A stretch of 64,000 nt of DNA from Mercurialis annua (lineage: Eukaryota > Streptophyta > Magnoliopsida > Malpighiales > Euphorbiaceae). Shown piece by piece: positions 1 to 10,142 of the stretch; within the stretch, counting starts at the first letter, position 1, and every line of letters starts with the position of its first letter. The stretch is taken from positions 15,378,501-15,442,500 of the forward strand of contig NC_065571.1 in the NCBI RefSeq assembly GCF_937616625.2, read 5' to 3'. Made by a program: the position numbers and the translations under genes. The notes under the pieces are model-generated. The model was given only the letters and a program-made list of their open reading frames with translations, was not told where the DNA came from and did not search any database.

Positions 1-328
1 GAAGTGGGCCTCAAGTCTTCATTGCTTCAAAATCAATTCTCTAGCATTTTAGAGTATGTCTCGATCGAGACATAGTACTTCTCGATCGAAACCTACATTA
101 CTCTTGCTCTTCTTGGTTAGCTCCGAAGATCATCTCGATCAAGACCTGCATTACTTCTACATTGTATTTAGGGGTGTGCAAAAACCGACCGAAACCAAAA
201 AACCGTACCAAATTGAACCGAAAATATAGGTTCGGTTCGGTTTTAAGGATTTTCGGTTCGGTTTCTGTTTCTGAAAACCGAAAAAGTCAAACCGACCGAA
301 TATATAATAAATATTTCAGTAATTTTTC

Positions 329-403
329 AGAGTTTCAAAGTAGTCAAGTGGTAAATGCCTTATGCTTCTTTTCAAAGACCTAGGTTCAAATCCTGGCGCT
401 CTC
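329..403 (+). other. tRNA-like segment inside the hAT MITE
   Basis: An A-box-like stretch (TAGTCAAGTGG, 341-351) and a B-box match (GGTTCAAATCC, 383-393) lie at tRNA spacing. The T arm around the B box can pair with one G-T. I could not fold a convincing full cloverleaf, so this is a tRNA-derived relic or SINE head, not a functional tRNA gene. Confidence 0.45.
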
Positions 404-442
404 ATCATTTTTCTCTTTAATTTTAAAAAAATAATAACATGC

Positions 443-506
443 AAGCCTTTGGATTGAACCTGGGACACTAAAAGCTAATAATATGCGTTGTTCCACTGAA
501 CTAAAT
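443..506 (-). other. Second tRNA-like segment, convergent to the first
   Basis: On the minus strand an A-box-like TAGTTCAGTGG (493-503) is followed by a B-box-like AGGTTCAATCC (451-461). It faces the plus-strand tRNA-like segment about 40 bp away, within the same hAT element. It is probably another tRNA-derived relic. No complete cloverleaf was found. Confidence 0.4.
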
Positions 507-777
507 TGAATTTATGCTATACATTTATATATTCGGTTACCGACTGAACCGAACCAAAATATTCTCTTTATTTCGGTTCGGTTCGGTTTTATATTTTTTA
601 TAAAATCAATTGGTTTTGATTTTTTGGTTGGTTCGGAAAATGAATCGACCGATGCACAGCTCTAATTGTATTGATGATTTGAATGTATGATAATAAGATT
701 AACATGATTCAAATCCATACTTTACATTGTTAACTAATTAAAGGCTTATTATGACTTAATTCAATATCAGACTAATT

Positions 778-1006
778 CTTTTTTTGGTACAGGGTCCATG
801 GGGTTTCCTGAACGAGTCTCAACTATGAGACGGCACCTTTAAGCCTTCCACATTCAGACTAATCCCCACTCGAGCCGTGTAGGTTCCTTGCGGGAGGCAA
901 ACTCTGGCCCCAAATTTTAAACGGCTGCATACATGAGTACGGTTCGAACCCGCGACATCACTTAAGCTAGAAGAGCGCCTTACCAACTCATCTACGCCTT
1001 GGGGTT
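778..1006 (-). mobile_element. tRNA-derived SINE, copy 1
   Basis: The 15-bp direct repeat AATATCAGACTAATT at 763-777 and 1007-1021 brackets the element. Read on the minus strand it begins with a tRNA-like head (A box near TGGTAAGGCG, B box GGTTCGAACC) and ends in a short A-rich tail at 778-785. The body matches the copy at 4720-4945 on the opposite strand, including the shared block GGGATTAGTCTGAATGTG. Head, tail and long target duplication are the SINE signature. Confidence 0.85.
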
Positions 1007-1021
1007 AATATCAGACTAATT

Positions 1022-2983
1022 AATGATGTAGAAATTAGGATTGCTATAAAAAAGAGTAAGTGTGTATTAAATCATTCAAAATGGTAAACTAAAATCAATT
1101 TTTTTTATAATTAGAAGAGTTTGTGGAAAAAATTGAACTCATAGCCTAACAGTTTGCTACAACACTTATAACATTTGAATAATAATTTATTGGTAATCAG
1201 TTTTACTTATACACGTGGTTTAGATTTGTGCATGTAAATTCAATAAAATCTACATTATTTATTATGTGTTAAAAAATAAGGATTAGATGCTTGTTTTTAT
1301 GGCTACATGTTTCTTACTTTTCATGATCAATTAAATGCAAGTTATATACCAATATTTATTTTATTAATGCATATTTTTAAATGTAACTGTTTTTTCTAGT
1401 AATTTCTATTTTTTATCTGATTTGAGAGTTCAATACATTATTGCGTGTATAACATGATGCTGATAACTTTATAGTTTTTTTTATAAATTAATAAATTTAA
1501 TAATGACAAATTCTTGTGAGTTGAACCAATTTGAGTTATGTACAATATTTTATGCATATTTAACTAAATATACAAGATATTTTATAGCGGTATAAAAGAC
1601 ATGTCTAATATAGTTAGACAATGACTCTTACCTGATCTAAACAACTAGGTTGCCATAAATCTGAACAAATCGGTATAGTTTGAATTGTACGTTGCTGTGG
1701 GTGAAGGTGATTTCCGATTAATCGGAAATCACCTTCACCCCGCCCATGAATAATATATACTACATAGTTTATTCTTGTTTTCAATAAGACCTCTTCGATT
1801 TGAAGGCTATCGCTACGGTAAGGATCTTATCTTTTTTTTATAAGAATTTCTTTATATTTTATAGGATTTTGTGGCTTGATGTTTTAGATCGTTCAAGAAT
1901 TTTTAGCGATTGTTCGGGCTTTCGAGGCAATCTTTTGTAGATTTACGATTTTGAAAAACTATTGATCTATCTTCTTAGAATTCCATTGACAAAGATGATC
2001 GGAAATACAAACTTTCAAAGGAACAAGCGGGTCGTGTATGGCCGGTCTATCGGAGTAAAGGGCATATCCAAGTCCCGCTCCAACGGAAGTCTTATTTCTC
2101 GTTGCGTCAAAAATTTATGCGGAATCTATGGCTAGATTTGCCGCTCCTTCGATTTATTTAGCTTGTATGATAGTTTTGTTAGTTTTCTAGATCTACAAAT
2201 TGAAAGATCATATTTTAGTCTTGTGATATGACTTTCTTTATGTAATTTAATCTTGATTAATGGATTCTAACTATGGGGCCTAAAAACCCTTTGAAAAAAA
2301 AATTGTATGTTACTTTCAATTTGCATTGTATATTTTTTTTATTTTCTCTACAAATAAAAGAATAAAAAAATACCCATCACATCTTTTATTAATTTAATTT
2401 TATCCATAATTATTTTTAATACCTATCAATTTATTATAAAAATTATAGATAGATCCTAGTCTAAATTAAATTTAGAATAATGCAAAGACTAAAAAAATAA
2501 ACATGAAATGTATTTGCTCCATTTTTTGAAGCCATTCCTCCAAATGTTTCCACTACTAATGAAATTGGCCTATTTTGACCAACACAATCAAATAAACACA
2601 CAGGAAAAGCCAAAAATATGTAAAGAATTGTAAAATGGAACCAAAAGTATTGATCAGTAGGAAATATTATCATTTTGAATGTTGAAGTTAAAATGGAAGT
2701 AAATTATAAGCATAAAGTTTTTAACTTTTTACAATTTAAACTATCAACTGAAAATTCGATCACTTGATGCTTGTGAAACGCCTATTGATATGAAAAATTC
2801 GATCAATCGACATTCACATGAGGATCAAATTTTCGAACAATAATATAAATTACACATAAAAGAAAACTTTCTACATCAAATTGTATAAATTATAAATTAA
2901 TGTTAAAATTATAAAACATACTAAATTTCATAATTTTATTAGCATTAATCCAAATGTTATACAAAAATTATCAAAGGCTGTAG
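1022..2983. other. AT-rich spacer without recognised genes
   Basis: No coding signal is supportable here. It contains a perfect palindrome (annotated separately). The less AT-rich stretch at about 1780-2300 ends in an A-run at 2293-2301. That is compatible with the 3' end of an old retroposed sequence, but I recognise no coding motif in it. Confidence 0.5.
1699..1740. repeat. Perfect 42-bp palindrome with no spacer
   Basis: Bases 1699-1719 and 1720-1740 are exact reverse complements, each arm 21 bp, beginning GGGTGAAGGTGATTTCC. Pairing stops at once outside the arms (T at 1698, C at 1741). No target duplication or flanking element boundary was seen. Confidence 0.95.
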
Positions 2984-4504
2984 CTATCTGACATTAGATG
3001 CAACTGCTCTAGCCCAATACTTAAGCTGCATTTTCATATCTTCTGCAGAATTTTGAGAAGCAGCCCAAATTGGGATTGGAGGAGCACAACTTTGTTGTAC
3101 TTGTCTTGCCTCATAAACATGATAATAATAGCCCTTTTTGGCCTTATTTTTTGTATCTGCCTCATCTGTTTTTTTATTGTCCTGTAAATTTAAACCAGGT
3201 ACTAAGATTCCATCAGCACTTGGTTCCAAGTCTTGTTTTTTATCTGTGAATTTTGGCACTTCATTTAGGGTTTTGTTCTTCCAATTCCTTGGTGGCCTGT
3301 ATTTTGGCATGCTATAGCTTTGTGCCATCCCCTGCATTCACATAATGTTTACATTTATTAGTTGCAATGCCCAATTATTTCATTCATGGACCACTCTCTC
3401 TCTTCAAATCTAAGCAACTTATCTAATTCTTGAGCATTAAGCAACATTTAATTTAACTAACTGACTATAGCATTTATTTTAGATTCTTATCATGGTGTTA
3501 TCCAAAATTTAGTCCTTATCGCGGGTCGTTATTTGATGTCACGATCCGATAAAGCACTTATCCTTAGTATATATTGTCATTTCAATCGTCATTTTACGGA
3601 TTGTCTTAGTAACATTATATTCTTATAATATGGTGTCACCGATTGTTATATCGATTTATTTGATATGATAAAATTTAAAATACTTCATCGTGAGATCAAA
3701 TATTCAAACAAGCACCAAAAATCTCTCATCTCCAAATGATAATTTTCTCGATAGTTTATGAGTAAGGAGATGAAGAATTGAAATTACAAGCAATGTAACA
3801 AATCAAATTCTTGAAACCTAAGGAACATAACAACTAAACAAATTACGAATCAAATTAAAATGAATTGCTTAAATTAGAATAAAAGTTCATAAAAATAAAC
3901 ATAAATTATTTTAATTATATAAAAAATAAATAAGAAAACTTTGAGTTACCTTGGAAGTATGGCGGGGAGGCAAGATTTGAGTAGAATTAGGCATAGCTTG
4001 ACGAATTAACGTGCTCATTCTAGTATCCGAATCATCATTTTCGTCTCTTCCGATATTATGCGGTAGAGACGGGGTTCTTACCAGCTTATGCTTCGACATT
4101 TTCCCCGTCATCGTCTTCTCAGAATCATTTTTAGGTTGTTTAACCAAACATTGATCCGAAAATTGCCTCACCAGCTTGCTCACTCCATTCTTACTCCCCT
4201 CTCTCCCTACGAAACTCTCCGAATCCCGTCTTCTTCCTATACAAGGCGGTAAAGAAGGCGCCCGACTCAACCCGCCCCCCGCTTTTTTCGGGGAAGAAGA
4301 TAAAGATTTTTGGTCGAAATTTGGAGTGAGATCAGAATAGCATCTCAACATTTTTGATGATTTTCTTGATGCGAGTAGTTCCCCGAAGAACCAGCCTTCC
4401 TCTAAAAGATGATGAACATTTTCTTGTTTCTCATCACTTTTGCTCGAACATGAAGGAGAAGGAGAAGATAATGGTTCGAAAATGTCATCATCAAAAGAAT
4501 CCAT
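2984..4504 (-). CDS. Two-exon plant gene of unknown function, about 300 aa
   Basis: Exon 1 is 4504-3950 (555 nt) and exon 2 is 3331-2984 (348 nt including stop). The intron has a GTAACT donor (3949) and a GCAG acceptor (3332), and both exons are whole codons. The start is the Met of MDSFDDDIF; an upstream in-frame ATG at 4531 is possible. The N-terminus is acidic with a Ser-rich run, followed by EEGWFFGELL (residues about 37-46) and repeated basic/Ser patches including LSRAPSLPPCIGR and VRTPSLPHNIGR, a duplicated xPSLPxxIGR motif. The exon junction falls in LPPRHTSK/GMAQSYSMPKYRPPR, and the C-terminus has a KYWARAVASNVR tail. There is no signal peptide or membrane segment. The motif set resembles an uncharacterised plant-specific family of Ser-rich, probably nuclear or cytosolic proteins; I assign no function. 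A hAT-like element with a nested SINE sits just upstream of the start codon. Confidence 0.75.
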
Positions 4505-4567
4505 TTTTTGCACAATTTTTTCCTCAATCAATATCTATACAAGTGGAGAGATAGACCCACACATATA

Positions 4568-5282
4568 ATGGTGTAAATTCCATATATTGGTTCGGTTGGA
4601 TTGTAAATTTATAAAAACTGATCGGTTTTTTAAAAAAATCGAACCAAACTAAAGAAGTAAAATTTGATTTGGTTTGATTTGATTTTTAATTTTAGTAAAT
4701 ATAAAGTATTTTTTCTATGAACCTCAAGGCACAGGTGAATTGGTAAGGCGCTCTCCTGGATTAAGTGAGGTCGCGAGTTCGAACCGTACTCATGTATGGA
4801 GCCGTTTAAAACTTGGGGCAGAGCTTTTTCTTCCGCAAAGGATCTACCCGATTCGAGTGGGGATTAGTCTGAATGTGAAAAGTTTAAAGGTACCGTCTTA
4901 TAGTTAAAACCCACTCGAAACACCTCACTGAATTACCCAAAAAATAATAATTATGTATCTATGTCTGAATTATTTCAAATATGCTATTTTGGCATATAAT
5001 TTGATACCAGCGTTTAACTTTTTTAAAAATGTATCATACAAGTCCCATTTTTATACAAATCTGCAATTTCCGTGTAATTTTTTAATGATTTAAGATGTAT
5101 ATATACATATATATTAATATAGATATTTGAATCATAATAGTCTTTTATAATTTCAAATATTACACCACAAATATATAATTTGATATTTAAGGTTTTAAAA
5201 ATCACAATCGAACCGAGTTTTCTTATTCAACTCATATTTATTTGTTTAATCAATTTGGTTCGGTCCAAATCCTATTCATACC
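4568..5282. mobile_element. hAT-like non-autonomous element, interrupted by a SINE
   Basis: The ends are CGGTTCGG-rich imperfect inverted repeats (left ATGGTGTAAATTCC; right read inward GGTATGAATAGGAT). The flanks CACATATA (4560-4567) and CACATATG (5283-5290) match at 7 of 8 positions, fitting an old hAT duplication. A SINE lies inside at about 4720-4945. The element starts 63 bp upstream of the start codon of the minus-strand gene and so occupies its promoter region. Confidence 0.55.
4720..4945 (+). mobile_element. tRNA-derived SINE, copy 2
   Basis: The head shows A-box sequence TGGTAAGGCG and B-box GAGTTCGAACC at tRNA spacing. The body then follows copy 1 (778-1006, minus) to an A-rich tail near 4938-4947. 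I could not find a convincing target duplication. Divergence from copy 1 suggests independent insertions of one family. Confidence 0.75.
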
Positions 5283-5290
5283 CACATATG

Positions 5291-6811
5291 TGGGAGTTAA
5301 ATTATGTTTTGTTTTCATTCTTTAAATATTTTTGTGTTATGTGTGTGAAAGCTGTATATGGGGTTGATTGTAGGTTGGCTGGCAGTAAGCCATGTGCTTC
5401 CGATTCATATCAAACCTTATTTTATTTTAGAAATGGCAGTAATGAGCTGAGCATGGATCAGTTTATTATTAGAATATTTCATTAGATTGGTATTTTTGTT
5501 TTACATGATTGGAGAAGTTGGATTATTATAATTTTTTAATTTAAGTTACGCCTAACGATGATCAAATATAGCCATTTTTTTACTAATTTAATATCATATA
5601 GAATATGTTATTTCAGTTACAAACTAATTAGAGAGATTGAAATGAAATGTGTATCTTTCATTTATGTGACTGCTAATCATGTATTTTCTCTGTTTACGTG
5701 ATTGTTATTTTTTTAATAAATTAATAATATAGAAAAAAATTAAAAAATTATTATATAATCTTAAGGGTCAAATGCGATATAAGTAATAAAACTCCGCGTA
5801 TTTTACAATTACAACACAAATTTTAAATTTTGACAAATTAAAATATCCAATTATATTTCGATAAAGATTTTATAGACACTACGAAATACACGGTTTTTGC
5901 ATGTATATCAACATTATTTTTATCAAAAGATGTCTTGATGTTCCCTGTTATAAGAATTAATGGTTCATGTTTAAAATCCATAAATTTAATATTTTTACTT
6001 CAATTGTGCAATACGCTTAAATCCATAATGAGCATGAGACACATTTTGATATAAAATTAAATTTGTTAATTTGAAACACGGCACTAAACTAGGTGAATTT
6101 AAATTTGGTATAAACAAGTTGATGTCAATGTCATAAGCTGTATATTCCATTTATCTGATGACTAATCGCACATATAAATAAATAATTTTTTTTATTTGTT
6201 TAAGTACAATTAATTATGATTAAATTTAAATATATATTTATTTAACATACTTTAATTATAAGTATGAAATTTTATTGAACTGTTCATTATACTATATTTT
6301 TTTATACTATACATAATTTTAATATCATCTATTTTAAAAAATATTAATGATAAATCATAGAGTAATCGAGGGTGTTCTAGAGATTGAAATTCACCTAAAA
6401 ACACGAACAAATATGTAAAAAGAACCTTAAAAGAGAGTTTTGGTACGATAATGAAGTTAGTACAAGTAGGAAAAACAAAGAGTTATAAATTTAATCTTTG
6501 TCATGAGCTTTCAAACTTGTAATCAGTTTCAGTCGGCTATTCGTATTACGAGTATACCGTGTTAGCCGTGAACAACTGGATTCCGATAGACCGAGTTATA
6601 CATTGCTGACTTCATGAGATCTCAGGTGGCCTGAGGTTGTTCTACTAGTATTATACTATCGATTAATAATTTTATTTTTTGTTATATTAAATTAATTATT
6701 ATATTGTTTAAATAGTTTAATGAGTTTAAGCGTATTATATTGAATATATTGAGTCATTAAAACATTTAGTTTATACATTTCATATTACGTATAGTGTTTG
6801 AATTTTATATA
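5291..6811. other. AT-rich spacer without recognised genes
   Basis: Short open frames here (for example near 5180-5485) have no recognisable domain, no codon bias and no flanking gene signals. I see no RNA gene or element boundaries. Confidence 0.5.
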
Positions 6812-6820
6812 TTAAAAACA

Positions 6821-7124
6821 GGGCTAATTACATAAAAAATCACAAACTTTACACTGATTCACGGAAAAATATGATTTTTAAAATATGGCAATCGCAAGCA
6901 CAACCTTTAGTTTATTTTCAAATTCATCATTAGGGGCGTTTTTGTTGACGTGGCAGGACACGTAACAGACCCATCAGATGTCCATGTCAGTAAAATTTCA
7001 TCGAAAAATGTGCCAATCATGAATTTAAAAATAAACAAAAAGTTGAGTCTGCGATTACCACGTTTTAAAAGCCATGTTTTTTCGTGAATCATGTAAAGAT
7101 CGTGATTTTATATGTAATCAACTC
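6821..7124. mobile_element. Mutator-type fold-back MITE, copy 1
   Basis: Terminal inverted repeats of about 80-100 bp run inward from GGGCTAATTACAT (left) and GAGTTGATTACAT (right, minus strand). The flanks TTAAAAACA (6812-6820) and TTAAAAATA (7125-7133) match at 8 of 9 positions, the 9-bp duplication typical of Mutator-like elements. Internal phrases (ATCACGAYYTTTACAYGATTCACG) are shared with the element at 10325-10642, so they are one family. Confidence 0.75.
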
Positions 7125-7133
7125 TTAAAAATA

Positions 7134-8390
7134 TAACTCAAATGATATAGGTGTTGAACGTATAGTTTGCTAGACAATATTTTGTTAGGCCATGAGTTTG
7201 ATTCCTCTCACGAGCATTCTCTCTTCTTAATCATAAAAAAATAAAAAAAATTATCAATCATATTTTATTTATATTTTGATATTTGTATATTTTGAACTTA
7301 GAGCTTTATAATTTATTTGTGACCAGCATATCGATCGACATAATTTATCTTTTTCATACAAATTATCAATATTATAATATGATGTGAGGATTGGATTATA
7401 GTATTTAATTCCAAACTACCGAGGAAAATATATGAAACTATGGGTAGGATATAATTGGTTAGCCGCAAGACCATCTCATGCCAGCACATGACCCATGTGA
7501 TGCCCTATTTTCTTTATAAATCAACAAAAAAAGGATCTTATGCATTGCTCGTCTTCTTATGTGACAGCTAGGGTTAGCCACATTTTCATATAATTGACAA
7601 CATAATGCCAAAACACGATTTTCTTTTTATACATTTTCTTCAATCAATTTATTCAATTTAATTGAGAGATAATGCCAAAACCGTAATATATTGATAGATC
7701 ACTAGGTTCCTAAATTTTGATCTAGTTCTGAAAAAAAGACAAATGTCATGAACACCAACATAACTTGATAAGAGTGAAAAAGAGAATAGGAAAACAAGTA
7801 AATTAATAAAAATATTTATTGTGTATCCATAGGGAGTAAAGATTGAAATTATGTGACAATTTAGACTCCCTTTAAAATAATTTCAATTGTCAATTCTAAA
7901 TAAATTATATATAAAAATTATTTACAAATAAATTACACCATTTAGAATGAAAAAATTTAAAATTTAAAATTAAAATGAAATGAATTCTATATATTTATAT
8001 TTGGAATGAATTCTATATATTTATATTTGAAATGAATTCTAAAATTGAATTCTTTATAACCTAGTTCACATATTAACCTTATAGACATTTTATTAAAAAT
8101 ATTTTAAAAATAGAAATAATCATTAATTTTTTTATAATATTAGCTTATTAAATATAATTTTTTTTATAATATTAGCTTATTATTTTCTGGTGTGATATCC
8201 CACTGCTCTGATACCACTATTCTGATATATAATTATGTTAATGACCCATAATTATCCCACTGCTCTAAATTTAGTATATGTAATATTTGACCATATATTA
8301 AATAATGGGTCATTAACATAAGATTATATTAATAATAATCTTACAATAATCTGATATGATTATAGCATGTATACATATGGCGGAAAAGAA
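7134..8390. other. AT-rich spacer with possible LTR relic
   Basis: No genes are visible. At 8205-8216 the minus strand reads TGGTATCAGAGC, identical to the initiator-tRNA-Met primer-binding site of many plant retroelements. A 17-bp inverted repeat (8233-8249 and 8305-8321) lies beside it with a 55-bp spacer. This may be debris of a retroelement, but no LTR pair or coding remnant was found. Confidence 0.35.
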
Positions 8391-8394
8391 CAAT

Positions 8395-10142
8395 GTATTT
8401 TTTATGAAAAATTATGACTATCGCAAATTAAACACAATGAACCCTCCCCTCACCCTAAATCCCTCCAAAAACCCTAACCCTAATGGATCTGCAAGCAACG
8501 ACCATGCATGGAAATCAGACCCTTCAAACGTTCATACCTCTTACAGGGACTCGGACCTATCATCTTCAGATGGGAGATTGATTTATTTAAAGAACTTTCC
8601 GCGTACTTGGAGGTATTTTGATTTCGAAAAGGTTATCGCAAGATATAGAGTTTATGGTCGAGTTTCGTTAGCAACAAAATTCACCAAAAGAGAATTGTAG
8701 CTTTAGTTTTTTTAGGCCAGATTCTGCGAAGAACTTACAGTGGATTCTAAATCAATTGAAAATGATTGCTATTGGTAAATTCAAACTCAAGGCTTCTTGT
8801 TCTAGGTTTTCAGAGAAGAAGGCGAATAACCCTAAACCTATTGGCAAGTCTGCTGCTATTCAAACTCCCAATCGGTTGGTTTTATCGTTGGCGTTAAGGG
8901 ATAAACGGAGTTATAAGGATGCAACATCGGGTAACGAATTGATTGCTAAACATGCGGAAGCATATGTTCAGGCAACAAGTTTGAAACTAGCTATTACCGA
9001 TGAACATATCCATTTCGAAACAAGCGATTGGATGATGAGATCAATCATGGCAAGGGTAGTGTATATCAAATGAATTCTGAAGGCGAGGAACTTTCTTTGC
9101 AATTAAAGTATCGTTTTTGAAAGGATTAGTTTCATGGTTGCGAATCAAATCCTTATTATTTTTTAATCAATTTTGGATGGAGTTGAATTCATAGAGATTT
9201 CAGGGCCATCATTCTCGAACTTCTTCCAATCTTACTGTTGGGAAAAGGATTTCAAGCAATTTTTCTCGAGATTAGTTTGATTTCTATAGCAAATGTGTCG
9301 CTTTATCTATAGTTTGTGGACGTGTTTATGAAGTTAGTGAACCGTATCGGTGAGGCTATAGCAGTTGATATCAGTGATCGCCATGATGTGGGATTTGTTC
9401 TTATTTTTAGCACTTGTCGATACATAAATCACTCAGTGGAAGTGAGCATTGGGGATCTCTTACGTCCAATTTATGTTGTTGAAAGTGAGAGATCGATAGT
9501 CTTTGATTCGTGTATTGCGTGTGTAGTTAACCCAATAGAGAGTTTATAGTGGAAGATTTGAAGGATTGTATGGTGGAAAAGGATGTGACTTATGCTACTA
9601 TTCCTAAGAATCTCTATGCTGTAAAGCACTCTAGAACTGAGCGATTATGTGTTAGTGCCGAGGGACCAGCCAGCAAACGTTAATAGTGAGGGGAAGAAAT
9701 AGAGAGCATGTACTGGAGGTTTTGATTTACGAGACAATATTTTGGTTAATTTTCTACATGGCCATGCAAACCAACGTGCTTTAGTTAAGCAACAATCATT
9801 CTCTCAAAACCTGTAATAGAAGAGGAAATCATTTCTGAAATCTTTCCAATCAGAAACATATTAGAGGATTTACACAATGCAGTTGCAGATATGGTGGAAG
9901 TCGCTGGTCCTAGCTCAGCTTCAACTGCCCCAAGCTTAATCGTAGGTGAGAAGGATGGTTTGGATACGGTGGTTGCATAAACTGTCAAAGATGGTTTAGA
10001 TCAGGATGAAAATGTGACTGTATCACACTTGGATATCAACGTTCGTATTGATAAGATGGAAGAGAGGATTTCTCAGAGCAACATTATGAAATTATCTACT
10101 TTGGGCGATGTGGTTTCCTGTTCAAATAATCAGGAATAGTCG
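8395..10142 (+). mobile_element. L1-type LINE, 5' part (ORF1-like, decayed)
   Basis: Broken frames encode an RRM-like segment typical of plant LINE ORF1 proteins (LIYLKNFPRTWRYFDFEKV at about 8578-8635, then MIAIGKFKLKASCSRF at about 8759-8806) with a Pro/Asn-rich N-terminus. Several stops and frameshifts interrupt it (for example after 8697). The fragment is cut at 10142 by the LTR block. The reading frame (..NNQE, then a TAG) continues in phase at 16080. I place the 5' end only roughly, at the first in-frame Met residues. Confidence 0.65.

Larger units (their letters stand above)
169..664. mobile_element. Non-autonomous hAT element (MITE) with 8-bp target duplication
   Basis: The direct repeat ATTGTATT at 161-168 and 665-672 flanks the element exactly. 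The ends are imperfect inverted repeats: the left begins TAGGGGTGTGCA and the right, read inward on the minus strand, begins TAGAGCTGTGCA. Both are followed by CCGAACC/CGGTTCGG-rich subterminal sequence. An 8-bp duplication with TAGGGG-type ends is the hAT pattern. The 496 bp hold no transposase, so it must depend on one encoded elsewhere. The hAT at 53572-60149 has closely similar ends. Confidence 0.85.

Noticed and set aside
162..383. 73-codon frame near the left end
   Set aside because: It lies over the CCGAACC repeats of the hAT MITE and is not coding.
329..403. Functional tRNA gene
   Set aside because: A and B boxes are present, but the acceptor and anticodon arms do not pair convincingly and the sequence lies inside a transposon.
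8356..8700. A separate host RNA-binding protein gene
   Set aside because: The RRM-like motif continues, after frameshifts, into LINE ORF1 sequence, and downstream fragments encode LINE endonuclease and RT.
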